Origin: Heligmosomoides polygyrus polygyrus
Taxonomy: Eukaryota > Nematoda > Chromadorea > Rhabditida > Heligmosomidae
Length of the DNA: 64,000 bases
Direction of reading: 5' to 3'
NCBI GenBank assembly: GCA_947396885.1
Contig: OX377206.1
Location: forward strand, 3,685,634 to 3,749,633
How positions within the stretch are numbered: position 1 is the stretch's first letter; each line of letters starts with the position of its first letter. Under the pieces are notes generated by a model that was not told the origin of the DNA, did not search any database, and was given only the letters and a program-made list of their open reading frames with translations. The position numbers were made by a program, and so were the translations under genes. Below are positions 42,355-53,110 of the stretch, in pieces.

Positions 42355-43637
42355 TTAGGTTGTAACGAAATAAATGACAGTGAACCACTGTAAATTTAAA
42401 CAGTTAATATCTCGGCTTGTAGGCAAGTTTATTAATCGAAATAAAAACCCTTCGATTCTCCACATCTTTGCCAACGTGACACAAGCTTGTCTATCCCTGT
42501 AGCATAAAAATCAGAAGTTCTGGAATTGACGAAATCCTCGAAGGCACTTTCGGCATCCTGTTGGTATTTGAATATTTTCCCTACCAAGAAGTCGCCAAGA
42601 TGCTTGAAGAAATGGTAGTCTGTTGGGGAGAGGTCGGGAGAAAACGGAGGATGTGGTAGAGTTTCGATGCTCAGCTCATTCAATTTCTGCAACGTCATTC
42701 GTGCTACATGGGGGCGAGCATTGTCGTGCAGAAAGAGAACTCGCCTTCGGTTTACCAAGGCCGGCCGGATATCCTTCAACTTTTTCATCATTTCTTCACT
42801 TTCAATGCAGTACTTCTCTGCCGTGATGGATTCACCGGGAGGGAGGAAGCCGTGGTGAATAATTCCCAGCGAACACCACCATACTGTCATCATTTCTTTC
42901 TTTTGGTGCAATTCCGGCTTCGCAAAAACCTTGGGGCTCTCATCGCTGTCCACCCACTGTGCCGATCGTCGCCTGTTGTCGTACATTATCCATTTCTCGT
43001 CACAGGTTACGATGCGATCAAGGAATGGGTCCGTTTCGTTCCGTAGAAGCAGTGCGGACGAGATCTCATATCATCGGTTTCTTTGCTCTTCAGACAGCTC
43101 GTGAGGCACCCATCTTTCCAGCTTTTTGGTCTTTCCAATTTCCTTCAGATGCCAGGCAGCTGTGTTGTAACTGACGCCAAGAACCTTCGCTATCTCCCTG
43201 GTACCTTTGTGTGGATCCTCCTCTACCACACCTCTCAGCTTGTCCTCATCAACTTCACTGTGCCTCCCACGACCATCATGTTCTTCCAAGCTCTCATCTC
43301 CATTCCGGAACTTCTGATACCAACGATACGCCGTCCGAATTGTGGAACATCCTTGACCGAATGCGGCGTTGATCTTCTCGTCCGCCTCCTTAGCTGTAGT
43401 GCCCAACTTGAATTCATACAAGTAAATGCCTCGGATTACCCTTTTGTCCATCTGCAAAAAAGTCAATAAAACTCTAAAGTTTTCCCACTTTTACATAGAA
43501 AATTTGGCACTCACCGGTAGAGCAAAGTTTGCGCTTCTAAATGATATGCCACATGTTACGGTTTGTTCTTGATCAAACGCGTAAAGACGCGCCAAAAAAT
43601 GGCGCGAGCCAGTGCCATTTAATTCGTTACAACCTAA
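42355..43637 (-). mobile_element. mariner transposon
   Basis: A TA duplication (42353-42354, 43638-43639) flanks a 1283-bp element with TIR TTAGGTTGTAACGAA at both ends. Length, TA target, TTAGGTTG start and the D,D34D transposase are all standard for mariner. The empty target is visible at 6696-6697 in duplicon D copy 1. The transposase gene has a premature stop (separate entry). Confidence 0.93.
42432..43466 (-). pseudogene. mariner transposase, one in-frame stop
   Basis: The N-terminal 131 residues (43466-43071) contain two helix-turn-helix regions: VIRGIYLYEFKLGTTAKEAD and GTREIAKVLGVSYNTAAWHL, with the GRGR-like linker HDGRGRHSEVDED. TGA at 43071-43073 stops the frame; reading on in the same frame gives the catalytic half to 42432. 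There TCDEKW holds the first Asp, FLHDNARPHVA the second and SPDLSPTDYHFF the third, a D,D34D arrangement diagnostic of mariner. It would catalyse cut-and-paste transposition at TA. Both HTH and catalytic parts are otherwise open, so the copy is young. The start is probably the Met at residue 6 (MDKRVIRG), as in other mariners. Confidence 0.88.
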
Positions 43638-44020
43638 TAGGTTACAGTATACCAGGTACAGCCTGCGTAGTGTTGACCTATTTGACCTAGTCGTTCATCA
43701 ATAGACCACTCCGGGGCCGGATCGACAGACCATCCTCATTGTCAGCCGTTAGAGGTGATATGACACAGAACGCTCTATTCTAAATGGAATCACCTTCCTT
43801 TTCTCAAGTCTTCTCCCGCTCATGGTGTTTTCTATAAATGCATAGAGTCTTATCTATCCTCTGAAATTCTGTCTTGATTTTTCTTTACGGCTGAAGTTTC
43901 GGCTTTGTCGCTTTCTTCATGGTCTAGATGTCGAAAACTTTTGTAAAATTATTCCCTCAAACATCATTTCATCATATAGAATGATCTTCCTGAAGAAGAT
44001 GAACCTTTTCCTTCTAATGT

Positions 44021-45000
44021 CCTACCTTACAGCACAATAAGAAAACATTTGTTTCATGATTTTCACTTCATAAATCAAAATTTCGTAAATTTTAAGTGCG
44101 CCACTTATTTATTTTCAAAAAGAGAGGATCTGCTTTAGTCACAAATCCTTTCAATTTTATTTGAGAGGTGTTCTGTTTGATTTAAGAATTATCAAGCTTG
44201 CGTCGGTAAGAGCCCAGTTTAACATAAAAAGATATGAAAATGTTTGTTTGGTAGAACCAAATCTGTACAAACAACAATATCGAGCTTTTCTGTTTTCTGA
44301 CAATTTTGTTGCCTTTTTTTTCAATTTTCAAAATTTCCGCCCATGCCTGATCCGAACCAACGATCTCAATTCGGGAAACGTGTGACAGCCGGCGCCTCCT
44401 GCCACTGCGCTACTGCGTGCGCAGCTGGTTCTTTTTGGCCATCAGCGTTCCTCCCACTTAGTTGGTTCCAATTCTGTGGACGCAGTCTTCTTTGCCATAC
44501 AGAAGATATTGCATTGCGAACGTAATCGAAAATATTAGAAATGTATAAAAAAGATAAAATAGAAAATGTTAAAAAAGAAGTAGTGATAGTTGGAGAAGAT
44601 CCGCTTTCTCCTTCTACACAGCCTCGTCGATCTAGAAGGGCAGGGTCCGCAACTTATTTTCGAGGTGTGATATACCCAAGGGGATTGTGGGTTTGCCTAG
44701 CAGTTATTGAAGTGTCTCGATTGCTTCCAACAGACAGAATTTTCGGAACACAGTTCTAGCCATTGCCGCATATCATATGGTTTCGTAAAGTCTGCTCTTC
44801 CAGCTGCCTTCGCGAATCCAATCTGCGTGCAGACTTCGCTGCCAAATCTGAAATGCTTCATTCATTTTTCATTATTTACCGAATCAACTGGATAGGGGGA
44901 GTATTTTGATGTAGTTATTTCCTGCCCCATCACCCGCCCAGTGCACAGTATATACCTCCTTTCTTGTTTGCAGCGGGTATGAATCGTAATGAAAAGATGG
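44021..45000. repeat. No gene; SINE head (44380-44420, minus) and dispersed repeat (44750-44965)
   Basis: On the minus strand 44420-44380 reads CGCAGTAGCGCAGTGGCAGG then AGGCGCCGGC, a SINE head with a good box A. 44750-44965 is the second copy of the repeat at 16450-16690. The remainder is AT-rich without recognised features. Confidence 0.5.
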
Positions 45001-45019
45001 GAGCAGTAGTAGGGACAGG

Positions 45020-45680
45020 TCCATAACCCTCACTGGTCCCCCTTAACTAAATGGTCCCCTATCACTGGTTCCCCTTTATTGTCAGCCCTTTTCCGGTTCA
45101 CCTTTCACTGGTCCCCCGTTCCCCTTCGTCGGTCCCTACTACTGCTCCCATCTTCACTGGACCTCCCTTTACTTGGCCCCTCTTCGCTGGTCATCCTATC
45201 CTTCACCGATCCCATTACTGGTCCTCACTGGTCCCCTTTTATTCACCAACCCCTTTCCGAGCCCCCCCCCCTCTTCACTGGACCCCTCCACCCCCATTCA
45301 CCGGTCCCCATTACTGGTACCTTCCTCACCGGTCCCCCCCTTCACCTGGTCTCCTCTTCACTGGTCAACATTCTACCGGTTCCCCTTCACTAGACCCCTC
45401 GCCTCCATCACCGGTCCACCCTTAACTGGACCACTCCCCCCCCCCCCCCCCGCTTCACCGGTCCCCATTAATGGTCCCTTCCTCACCGGTCCCCTCTTCA
45501 CTGGACCTCTCCCCCCTCCTTCACCGGTCCCCCTTTCGCTGGACCCTTCCCCCTCCTTCACCGGTTCCCCTTCACTGGATCCACCCTCACTGGTCCTAAT
45601 TGCTGGTCCCACCTTCACTGGTCCCTCCTTTATTGGTCAACCCTTCACCGGTCTCCCATTACTGGTCCCACCTTCATTGG
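45020..45680. repeat. GC-rich minisatellite, (TTCACYGGTCCCC)n type
   Basis: Degenerate tandem words CACTGGTCCC/CACCGGTCCCC at 12-30 bp spacing across about 660 bp. Pro/Ser/Thr-rich plus frames and Gly/Glu-rich minus frames (for example 45173-45763) are products of the repeat and are not called as genes. Confidence 0.75.
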
Positions 45681-45920
45681 TAACACGTCGTCTGAATCCG
45701 GAACCCTCGCGCGACATCGGTGATACCTCCTTAACCCGAACGTCCTTGGTGGGACATCGGTGACACGTCTTCTGAATCCAGACACCTGTTGACCCACCTT
45801 GCTGACACCTCTTCTAAACCCGGGCGCATGTTGAAGGAGGTGGGGGACATCTCTTCCCAAGCCGCACCCCCTTTGCCAGACATCGATGACATGTCGTCTA
45901 AACATGGACGCCTGTCGACA
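45680..45920. repeat. Second minisatellite, GACATCGGTGACACGTC type
   Basis: About four diverged units of 55-70 bp built from GACATCG(G/A)TGA(C/T)A, then (C/T)TCTGAATCC or TCTAAAC, then ACGCCTGTTG-like words. It follows the (TTCACYGGTCCCC)n array directly. Confidence 0.5.
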
Positions 45921-46366
45921 ACTTCAACAGTTGAGAACTAAATATTCGGATAATTGGATAATTCGGGTAACGAGGAATTTGCGAACCCCGGATTTCTGGA
46001 AAACTCGGATAACGACGATTTTGCGGGCCTCGGATTTTTGGATGATTCGGAGCGGGATATCCGAAACTGATGCATTCGGATTCAATGTATAGTTATTAAT
46101 TTTACCCACTGGGGAAGCTTCAATTCAAATTTCGAGCGCTACATTGACAAGAATTTGATTTTTGCGCACTTCTGTCGCAGAAAATTTCACGTGTCATTGT
46201 TGAAAGCATTCAAATTTTGCATGCAGCCAAGCAGGAATTCAAACTTCGCGCATTAGCATCGCGATCGCTCGGCTTCAATCAATTTGCATGCTTTGAATAG
46301 GAATATCTGGTTGCACCCTTGGCGACCTTTTATCAGACCGCTATGACATCATCACCGCAAATCCAC

Positions 46367-46399
46367 CTTCTTCTTCTTCTTCTTCTTCTTCTTCTTCTC
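46367..46399 (+). repeat. (TTC)n microsatellite
   Basis: About 11 uninterrupted TTC units. The Arg-rich minus-strand frame here is its translation. Confidence 0.9.
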
Positions 46400-46960
46400 C
46401 TGTAGCGTTTTAGTCTCCTGAGTCTACTGCAAAAAGGTTGAATTTCAGCGCGATATTCAAATTCCTGCAACGTTAGTGCGAGACTGATAATTCGATGAGT
46501 TTCGTCAAGGTGTGTTTGTAGGCGATCGTGCTGATACATTCAGGAAGGAGAGGTTTCTTGGTGGTTTTCAAGCATATCTAGAAATGCGGGGCGGGAGATC
46601 AAAATTGTGCGCATTTCTTGAATTGGTGACAAGCATGTAGAAGGCGTACTGCAGGTTAGCAGTTTTGCGGCACGATGTAGAGGAGTTTTAAATGTTGCCG
46701 AAGTGTGAAGCAATGGCGATGTGCGCGTTTTTGGGAAGGTGTGTGTTATCGTATTTCTAGAACTTACCGAAGCCCTACCATCCGACTTTCCCAGCTTTCA
46801 GATATTTCGAATTTCTCAAGTAATTCCCGTTTCATCGCTCGTATATAGCTGCGGCGGATTTTTGCCGTCGGCTCATACTGTGATACTTACTTGGCAACAA
46901 GTACGTAGCGCAGAATGGGCCTGCATGTGCTAAAATCATCGCAAATAGTACAGTCAAGGG
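46400..46960 (-). repeat. R-related repeat, complement of 21545-22030
   Basis: Shared, in complement, with the tandem units: CGAATTTCTCAAGTAATTCC versus GGAATTAGTTGAGGAATTCG, TACTTACTTGGCAACAAGTACG, and TTTAGTCTC... through GTGTTTGTAGGCGA. No coding capacity is seen. Confidence 0.5.
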
Positions 46961-47119
46961 TTCAGTTTCCGGCACTATCGTACTTTCGGGACTCCAGAGG
47001 ACGAGGAGGGACAGAGTGAGCCTGCATGCGCTGAAATCATCGTATGTAGTACCGGTGAGAGTTCAATTTCCACCTCGACAAAACCCATCCCATCATACTT
47101 GGGGGGGGGGGGGGGGGGA

Positions 47120-47700
47120 GGGGTTGTTGGGGGACAGCTGGGATGGGAAATGCCGGAGCTGGACAAGAGGAATTGGGCGACCTGGGAAACTTTCAGTAGC
47201 GTCGAAGAAGTTGCGAAAAAGAAGAAGAGCGTACGGCTTCGTGCCCACCTATCGGACAACACCATTCTTCCTGCGGTAACCTACACCGAGAGCGTTGAGC
47301 TCTACGAAAGGAAATGGAAAGATTCACGCAAGTGAGAGAAGACCTCCAGAGTTCCGAGCTTCGTCAACGTCAACTTTCGAAGATCAGAGACGCTGTCGAA
47401 TCTCCCAAGTAGCCGAAAATTAGGTGGGCCGGCCATGTAATGCGCTTCTCAGTAACGTGCTGGATAAGAGCCGTGACCGACAGGGTTTCGCCAGATGTCA
47501 TCAAGACACCAGGTCGCCAGCCAACGAGTTGGTAGAGCTTCTTCGTGGAATCCCTGAACGAACGATATGACGCTATTCGTCTCCCGGGCGAGAAGGATCC
47601 ATTGGGGAACTCTGCCACGCGACAGGAACGAATGGAGGGAGAAACCGAGTCTTCTGGTGAGATTAGCTGAAAATTTGAAAAATGCGGTACATCAGAAGAA
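47120..47700 (+). pseudogene. RTE-type LINE 3' end
   Basis: Plus-strand frames give RNWATWETFSSVEEVAKKKK, VRLRAHLSDNTILPAVTYTE, then after a shift MERFTQVREDLQSSELRQRQ, KIRDAVES and IRWAGHVMRF, then GSIGELCHATGTN-like text, the C-terminal order of RTE-type reverse transcriptases. Several stops and shifts break it. A poly-G run at 47101-47119 precedes it. The upstream RT palm is missing. Confidence 0.7.
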
Positions 47701-48099
47701 CAGAGTTCGTTTCCATTCGAGTTTAAATGCTGAACTTGTGAACATAGGAGGAAGAGCCCGATGAAATGCCTCCAGATGCACTTGTTTTCTATACAATAAC
47801 TCCCACATCTTCGAGACAATGTGCTGCTCTGAAAAGTTATTGATGATTCAACCGTTATCCCGCCTGTGTATATGTATGTGGCTTAGGTTCAAGATCCTTC
47901 GGTAAATCGCCAATTATAAACTGGATATTGAAGCATGTGTTTCCGAAATTGAAGAAATTGTTGAAAAAAATGGATTTCTGAATTTATTGAAGCTCATTGA
48001 GACTGAAGGTATTACCATTTGCTCTTGTATGTAGTGGTATGAACGCCGCAGCATTTCGATCTCCACGGACACGTTGCGAAGAATCTCCTGAAATAAATG

Positions 48100-48172
48100 A
48101 GCACGCTGGTCGGTAATAGCGAAGAATAGCTGAAGGAAGCGAGAGGTGCGGGTTCGACTCTCCCATGGGCGA
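48100..48172 (+). repeat. tRNA-like head of a second SINE family
   Basis: GGTCGGTAATAGCGAAGAATAGCTG, AGGAAGCGAGAGGTGC and GGGTTCGACTCTCCC give A- and B-box-like words at tRNA spacing; related to 19850-19925. The flanks from 47700 to 48880 are repeats shared in part with 20640-20900 (for example GAAGCATGTGTTTCCGAAATTGA) and with 34640-34910, without any gene. Confidence 0.45.
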
Positions 48173-48879
48173 GAGTCTCCTTTTCCACCCGTCAATATAT
48201 TTATTTAACGTCGAAAATGTTTATTTTTCACATCTCAGCAGCATATACCGTGCGAATGCTTGGTGAATCAACATTCCGAAATTGAACACTTCCAAAAAAA
48301 AAATTCCCGTTTCACTGCCATCATAATACTAGGGAAGGCGGTCGTCATCGGCTCCAACTGCGTCTCCTACTTGGAATCAAGTAGTTGACCAAGTTGGCAG
48401 TCGGCAAGGACAAAAACCATTGAATATAAGGTCTTCCATTCGTACTTATCCAAAAATAATTATTATATAAGGCATCACAACAACCCGAGTTCGTGAAAGC
48501 TGCGTCCCGAACAAGCGCTAGCTGTTGGAGCCCTCATTGATTCTCCCTATCTTTTTGGCTGAAATGCAGTGGATAGGTCCACTCTAAAGATCAGAAAATC
48601 GGCAATTTTCTTGTTGATGCATGGAAAGATTGCGCCGTGTTCTGGTTCGCTATACTACAATGCCCACCTAATTGATTGGTTGCTGCCTACCAGCAGTGCA
48701 GAATTGCTACCTTTTCTGAGTTTCTCCTGACCCTCTGGTCTGGTTACAAATGAATGACTGAAATGCCGTACAAAACGTAGTCCTTCCGTCTGTATGTGCA
48801 TCCATCCTTCTCAACAACAGTCTGTTGATCACATCTTGATCATCATTATCGATCTTTGATAAGAGTAATCCATCTGAAT

Positions 48880-49925
48880 TAGGAACCGCGTGATTATGAT
48901 GGGCGATAAACGGGCTCCACTACAAATACTAGCATCGACCGGTTATTTATTATCGATCGACCCTATCGATTCTTGTCTGGAGTGGCAGTTTGATCATTGC
49001 GCGACTTTGGTTACCGATCGACGGACCTCAGAGCGCGAAAGCAACTTTGTTTGAGAAAATATCGATTGAAGTAATCCATTTTTGTCAAGAAATAGCCTTT
49101 TAATGTGGTATGGTATGATGAGCTGGTTTGTATGAGCTGGCTTCACAGGGAGTAAACGAGTCTAAGCCATAGCCAGGAGGATATGGATTGCTATGAAGTT
49201 CTTGGCCAAGGGTCCAGCCAGAAGGTCTCTAACTTATGTATTTGTAAAACGACATTATCTTGCGTAGTTGAGGAGAGCGAAATTTGAAGGACTTCATTAT
49301 CCAATTGTATGTAACCTTTTGTAGGCAACTTCTGTATGCGCATTCACAATCAGTCAGTTCACAATCAATCAGTATACACGAGGCGATAACCTTGCGGAGT
49401 GCATGGCGCAATCTGTATCCATGGATACCAGTTGGATTTGCTCCTCTGTGCTATGATTTTACTACTAGATGTTTCCCAAAATTAAGCGGAAAACATTTTT
49501 GTCGCCTTCACCTACAGACGGGCACTCTAAGGCCTGCCCGTCTGTAGGTGCTCACCGTTGCATTATTTACGCACCATTTTTTCTCAAATTTGAAGCAAAG
49601 TCTGATGATAATCCCGTTATCTATTTATTTATGACGACCTTAGCGCTGGCTGACTACTACTGCCATCTTGACCTGTTGCCAGGTGAATACCGCAGTAGCA
49701 GCCGGCGACGAGCATTCGGTCTGGGTTACATACAGACGGTGAAACCGGAATTTTTTGAGAAATTCGAGACTTTTTAAGATTGGGAAAATTAGGGTTTTTC
49801 TTGCGGAAATCGCTGAGTATGTTGAAAATGCGATTACATAATGACATAGACGTATCTGGAAAGGCACTAACTCTTATGCTGCTTTACTTCTCATTCAAGC
49901 TTCGTGAGCTAGCTTCGCAAGGCTT
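48880..49925 (-). repeat. Dispersed repeat R, minus orientation, no array
   Basis: Complement of the R core (TTATTTATTATCGATCGACC at its start, GCGCTGGCTGACTACTACTG, CGGTGAAACCGGAATTTTTT). It breaks off at 49925 where duplicon D copy 2 begins, so the 55-bp array is absent here. Confidence 0.6.
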
Positions 49926-50789
49926 CAGATCATCTGGCCCGGACCTGAATTTTGAACGATATCGTGATGCACGCGAAATCTGCGCCTCCGTGACTGCTCC
50001 TCACCATATAGTAAAGAAACTTTGGAAAGAAATTTAACACTTTTTTAAATATTCAATTCAGTGACTTCAAGAAACGAAGGTGAGACACTACATTGTCGTA
50101 GACACGTCTGAAAAATTAAGAAATAAGCACCTCATCGAAAAATCTGAAAAAACGAAAGAATCCTCTGCCAAAACCGAAAGTGGACGACGACCCCTCCCCC
50201 TCCACCTCCCCAAAGAAGCGGCGCCACAATACGACCCCCCCCCCTCGATTCTCCAACCTCAAGCATTAGTCAGGACCGAATAGCACACTATGCTGAGTAG
50301 AACCGCTCTCTTCCTCCAGGACATTATCAAGTCAGTTTCTTCAACTAACCAGGGAAAGGTCTCAGGCGTATGTCTGATTAAAAAGAGCTACGGGCCCACG
50401 AAAATTGGATACAATTTCACCGTCAGCGCATGCCTATGGCATCTTCGGCAAGCGAGTTGGTGGCTTAGCAGGGTGTGACTCTGCTTCACAGGTGATAGGC
50501 CAGATGTTCGACTCCCGCACTATGCACGGTTTTGGCATTTTTTCATGACCGCTGCCTTCTTTGTCAATTTGCTTCCCACTACGTTAAGTCGACTTTATCA
50601 GTCACAGCTTTTCAGGGTAAACACTCATAAATCAATAAGTAATTGATTAGTCGCTCAAAGAGGACTGCTTATCCTTTATTCGATGTCTGCTACGTGCCAG
50701 AATGCTTTCTGAAAAATGCTTCGATAAAAGGGCGCAAGGCGAACATTTTGCGAAGTGAGGGCTGTACCCTAGAACATTTTGCAAAAGGA

Positions 50790-53110
50790 GATAGGATGAA
50801 GAACGGCGTTAATCAATCCCTAATTATGATGCACCATGCATTCCACTCTACGGAATGGTGGAGGAACTTGAATGCGAAATTGGCCATTAAACTGACTCAA
50901 TCGAGAAACAAGTCAGTGCTTTACCCTTCCCAGACAAGTCTTGCACCAATTACAATACCGCTCAAATTCTTTGCAAATAAGACGCTTTGCGACGGATTAA
51001 TCCGCCACAAAGCGTCGCATTGCTGTAACTCTTCTCAAAGTTATTTGTTTAAAATCTAATTAACACCATTAGAAGCCCCGTCTCATTTTCTATCCAGCGA
51101 TCTAAACATCGTCTAAATCGATTGCACAGTGAAGCGTTTGCTTCCTCGGCTCCGCTAATTGACTTACGAGCCCTCCGAGATCCCCAGTGGCATGTCCTTA
51201 AGGCGTTTCGTTGAGGAGATTCATCGAAACTCAGAAATCCTCTATTGTTTCAGCATATCTGTATTTGTTACGCATCAAGTGTTATAGTGGTACTAAATAG
51301 TGCCAGGTTTGAATAACATTGGCCCGATTTTGGATAAGCGCAAACGCGCGGATACCTAAGATTCAGTTAAGAATTACCCAACTAGTAGCCTGCTAGAGAT
51401 CACAGTATTCTACTATTCCATTGCGGGGACGATGTACCTTATGAAACATGTAAAATGGCTTTGAGAAATGAACAGAAATGACTAGATTTTCTTTTTCCCA
51501 ACAAGGGATTGGTCCAATCTCAATATGCGGCATAGTATTTCTCCTATCTTTGAACTTCGGTTTCTGCTGTACAGGATAAGTACGAAAGCCGTGTTTTTTG
51601 TTGTTTACAGTAGACCACAATTACAAAGAACGGAAAGGTTTTGAGCGTTCAAAGTAGATTTCTATGCGGCCAAAGTTTGACGAAAACAACAAAAAATTTT
51701 GTTTCAATCGCTTACCTCTTTATGGATGAGTTTATTCGAAAAATCAACTGGACGGCATTTCTCAGCTCGTTGCGAGCTTTCCAAGGATATAATATTGTCC
51801 GTATTCAAACTGAAAACCATTTTCACCTCTTCGGCAGTCGAAACAAGTTTGGGGCCGAAGCGTGGAGTGCGGCGGACACGGCGGCGGGACGCTCGCTGCC
51901 CTTGCGACCTCCCGCGGCACTCCACATGTCGTATATCGCCTATGTACCGCGGCGCAGGAAGTGTGAATACTGTATATACGACATGTGGAGTGCCGCAGGA
52001 GGTCGCAAGGGCAGCGAGCAGCCCGCCGCCGTGCGGGCCGTTCGCTGCCCTTGCGCCGAAGCGCAGGCCCAAACTTGTTTCGGCGGCCGAAGAGGTGAAA
52101 ATGGTTTTCAGTTTGAATGCGGACAATATTACATCTATGGAAAGCTCGCAACGAGCTGAGAAATGCTGTCTAGTTGGTTTTTCGAATAAACTCATCCATA
52201 ACGAGGTAAGCGACTGAAACAAATTTTTCTGTTGTTCTCGTCAAACTTTGGCAGCATGGAAATCTAGTTTGAACGGCCAAAATCTTTTCGCTCTTTTTAG
52301 ATTCGAATGTGCTTGTGGTCTACTGTAGACCACAAAAAACCCGGCTTTCGTACTTATCTTGTACAGGAGCAACCGAAGTTCAAAGATAGGAGAAATCCTA
52401 CGCCGCATATTGAAATTGGACCAATCCCTTGTTGGAAAAAAGAAAATCTAGTCATTTCTTTCCATTTCTCAAAGCCGTTTTACACTTTTTATAAAGATCA
52501 TCGTTCCCGCAATGGAATAGTAGAATACTATCTTCTGTAGCAGACTACTAGTTGGGTAATTCTTAACCGAATCTTAGGTTTCCGCGCGTTTGCGCTTAAC
52601 TGAAATCGGGCCTATGTTATTCAAACTTGGCACTATTAGGTACCACGTTGACGCTTGATGCGTAACGAATACAGATCTGCTGAAACAATAGAGGATTTCT
52701 GAGTTTCGATGAACCTCGTCAACGAAAAGCCTTAAGGACATGATACTGGGGATCTCGGAGGGGTCGTAAATCAATTAACGGAGCCAAGGAAGCAAAAGCT
52801 TCATAACTAAGTCACTGTGCAATCGTTTTAGATGATGTTTAGATCGCTGGATAGAAAATGAGACGGGGCTTCTAATGGTGTTAATTAGATTTTAAACCAG
52901 TAACTTTGAAAAGAGTTACGGCAATGCGACGCTTTGTGGCGGATTAATCCGTCGCAGAGCGTCTTATTTGCAAAGAATTTGAGCGGTATTGTAGCTAGCC
53001 CCGGAAAGATGGAAGACTTGGTTGGTCCTGGTGAAAGAAACCACGGAACCATGAATCGTTTCACAGTGCATGGCGAGAGCCGGCGCCTCCTCCGACTGCG
53101 CTATTACGCG
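50790..53110 (-). mobile_element. SINE split by foldback P2
   Basis: The SINE head (minus strand, TAGCGCAGTCGGAGGAGGCG) lies at about 53110-52994 and its 3' part at 50952-50790. Together they match the uninterrupted SINE at 5388-5660. P2 inserted at the TA inside. Confidence 0.7.
50953..52991. mobile_element. Foldback element P2 (2039 bp giant palindrome)
   Basis: TA target duplication (50951-50952, 52992-52993), ends CAATACCGCTCAAATTC and GAATTTGAGCGGTATTG. The two arms are inverted copies of about 1 kb that run almost to the centre, where CACTCCACATGTCGTATAT (from about 51921) meets its complement near 51980, leaving a loop of about 40 nt. Each end has a 36-nt hairpin (50981-51016 and 52928-52963) containing GACGCTTTGCGACGGATTAATCC. 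Mirror-image open frames of 172 codons (51699-52217 plus, 51704-52222 minus) follow from the palindrome; no domain is recognised and no transposase is present. The empty site is at 5542-5543. Confidence 0.88.

Larger units (their letters stand above)
42000..44020 (+). repeat. Duplicon D, copy 3 (partial, interrupted by mariner)
   Basis: 42000-42354 and 43638-44020 together match 6330-6995 plus 8320-8420 of copy 1 (for example CTTTACGGCTGAAGTTTCGG, TATAGAATGATCTTCCTGAA). This copy lacks hAT-A (empty GTCTAGAT at 43922-43929) and contains a mariner the other two lack. Confidence 0.75.

Noticed and set aside
45051..45763. Pro/Ser/Thr-rich frames
   Set aside because: Products of the CACYGGTCCC minisatellite, open in more than one frame.
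47099..47119. Poly-G tract as a G-quadruplex or regulatory element
   Set aside because: Poly-G/C runs occur at many places here and vary between duplicate copies, consistent with slippage.
51641..52222. Two mirror-image 172-codon frames at the centre of P2
   Set aside because: They are near copies of each other on opposite strands because P2 is palindromic; no domain is recognised.
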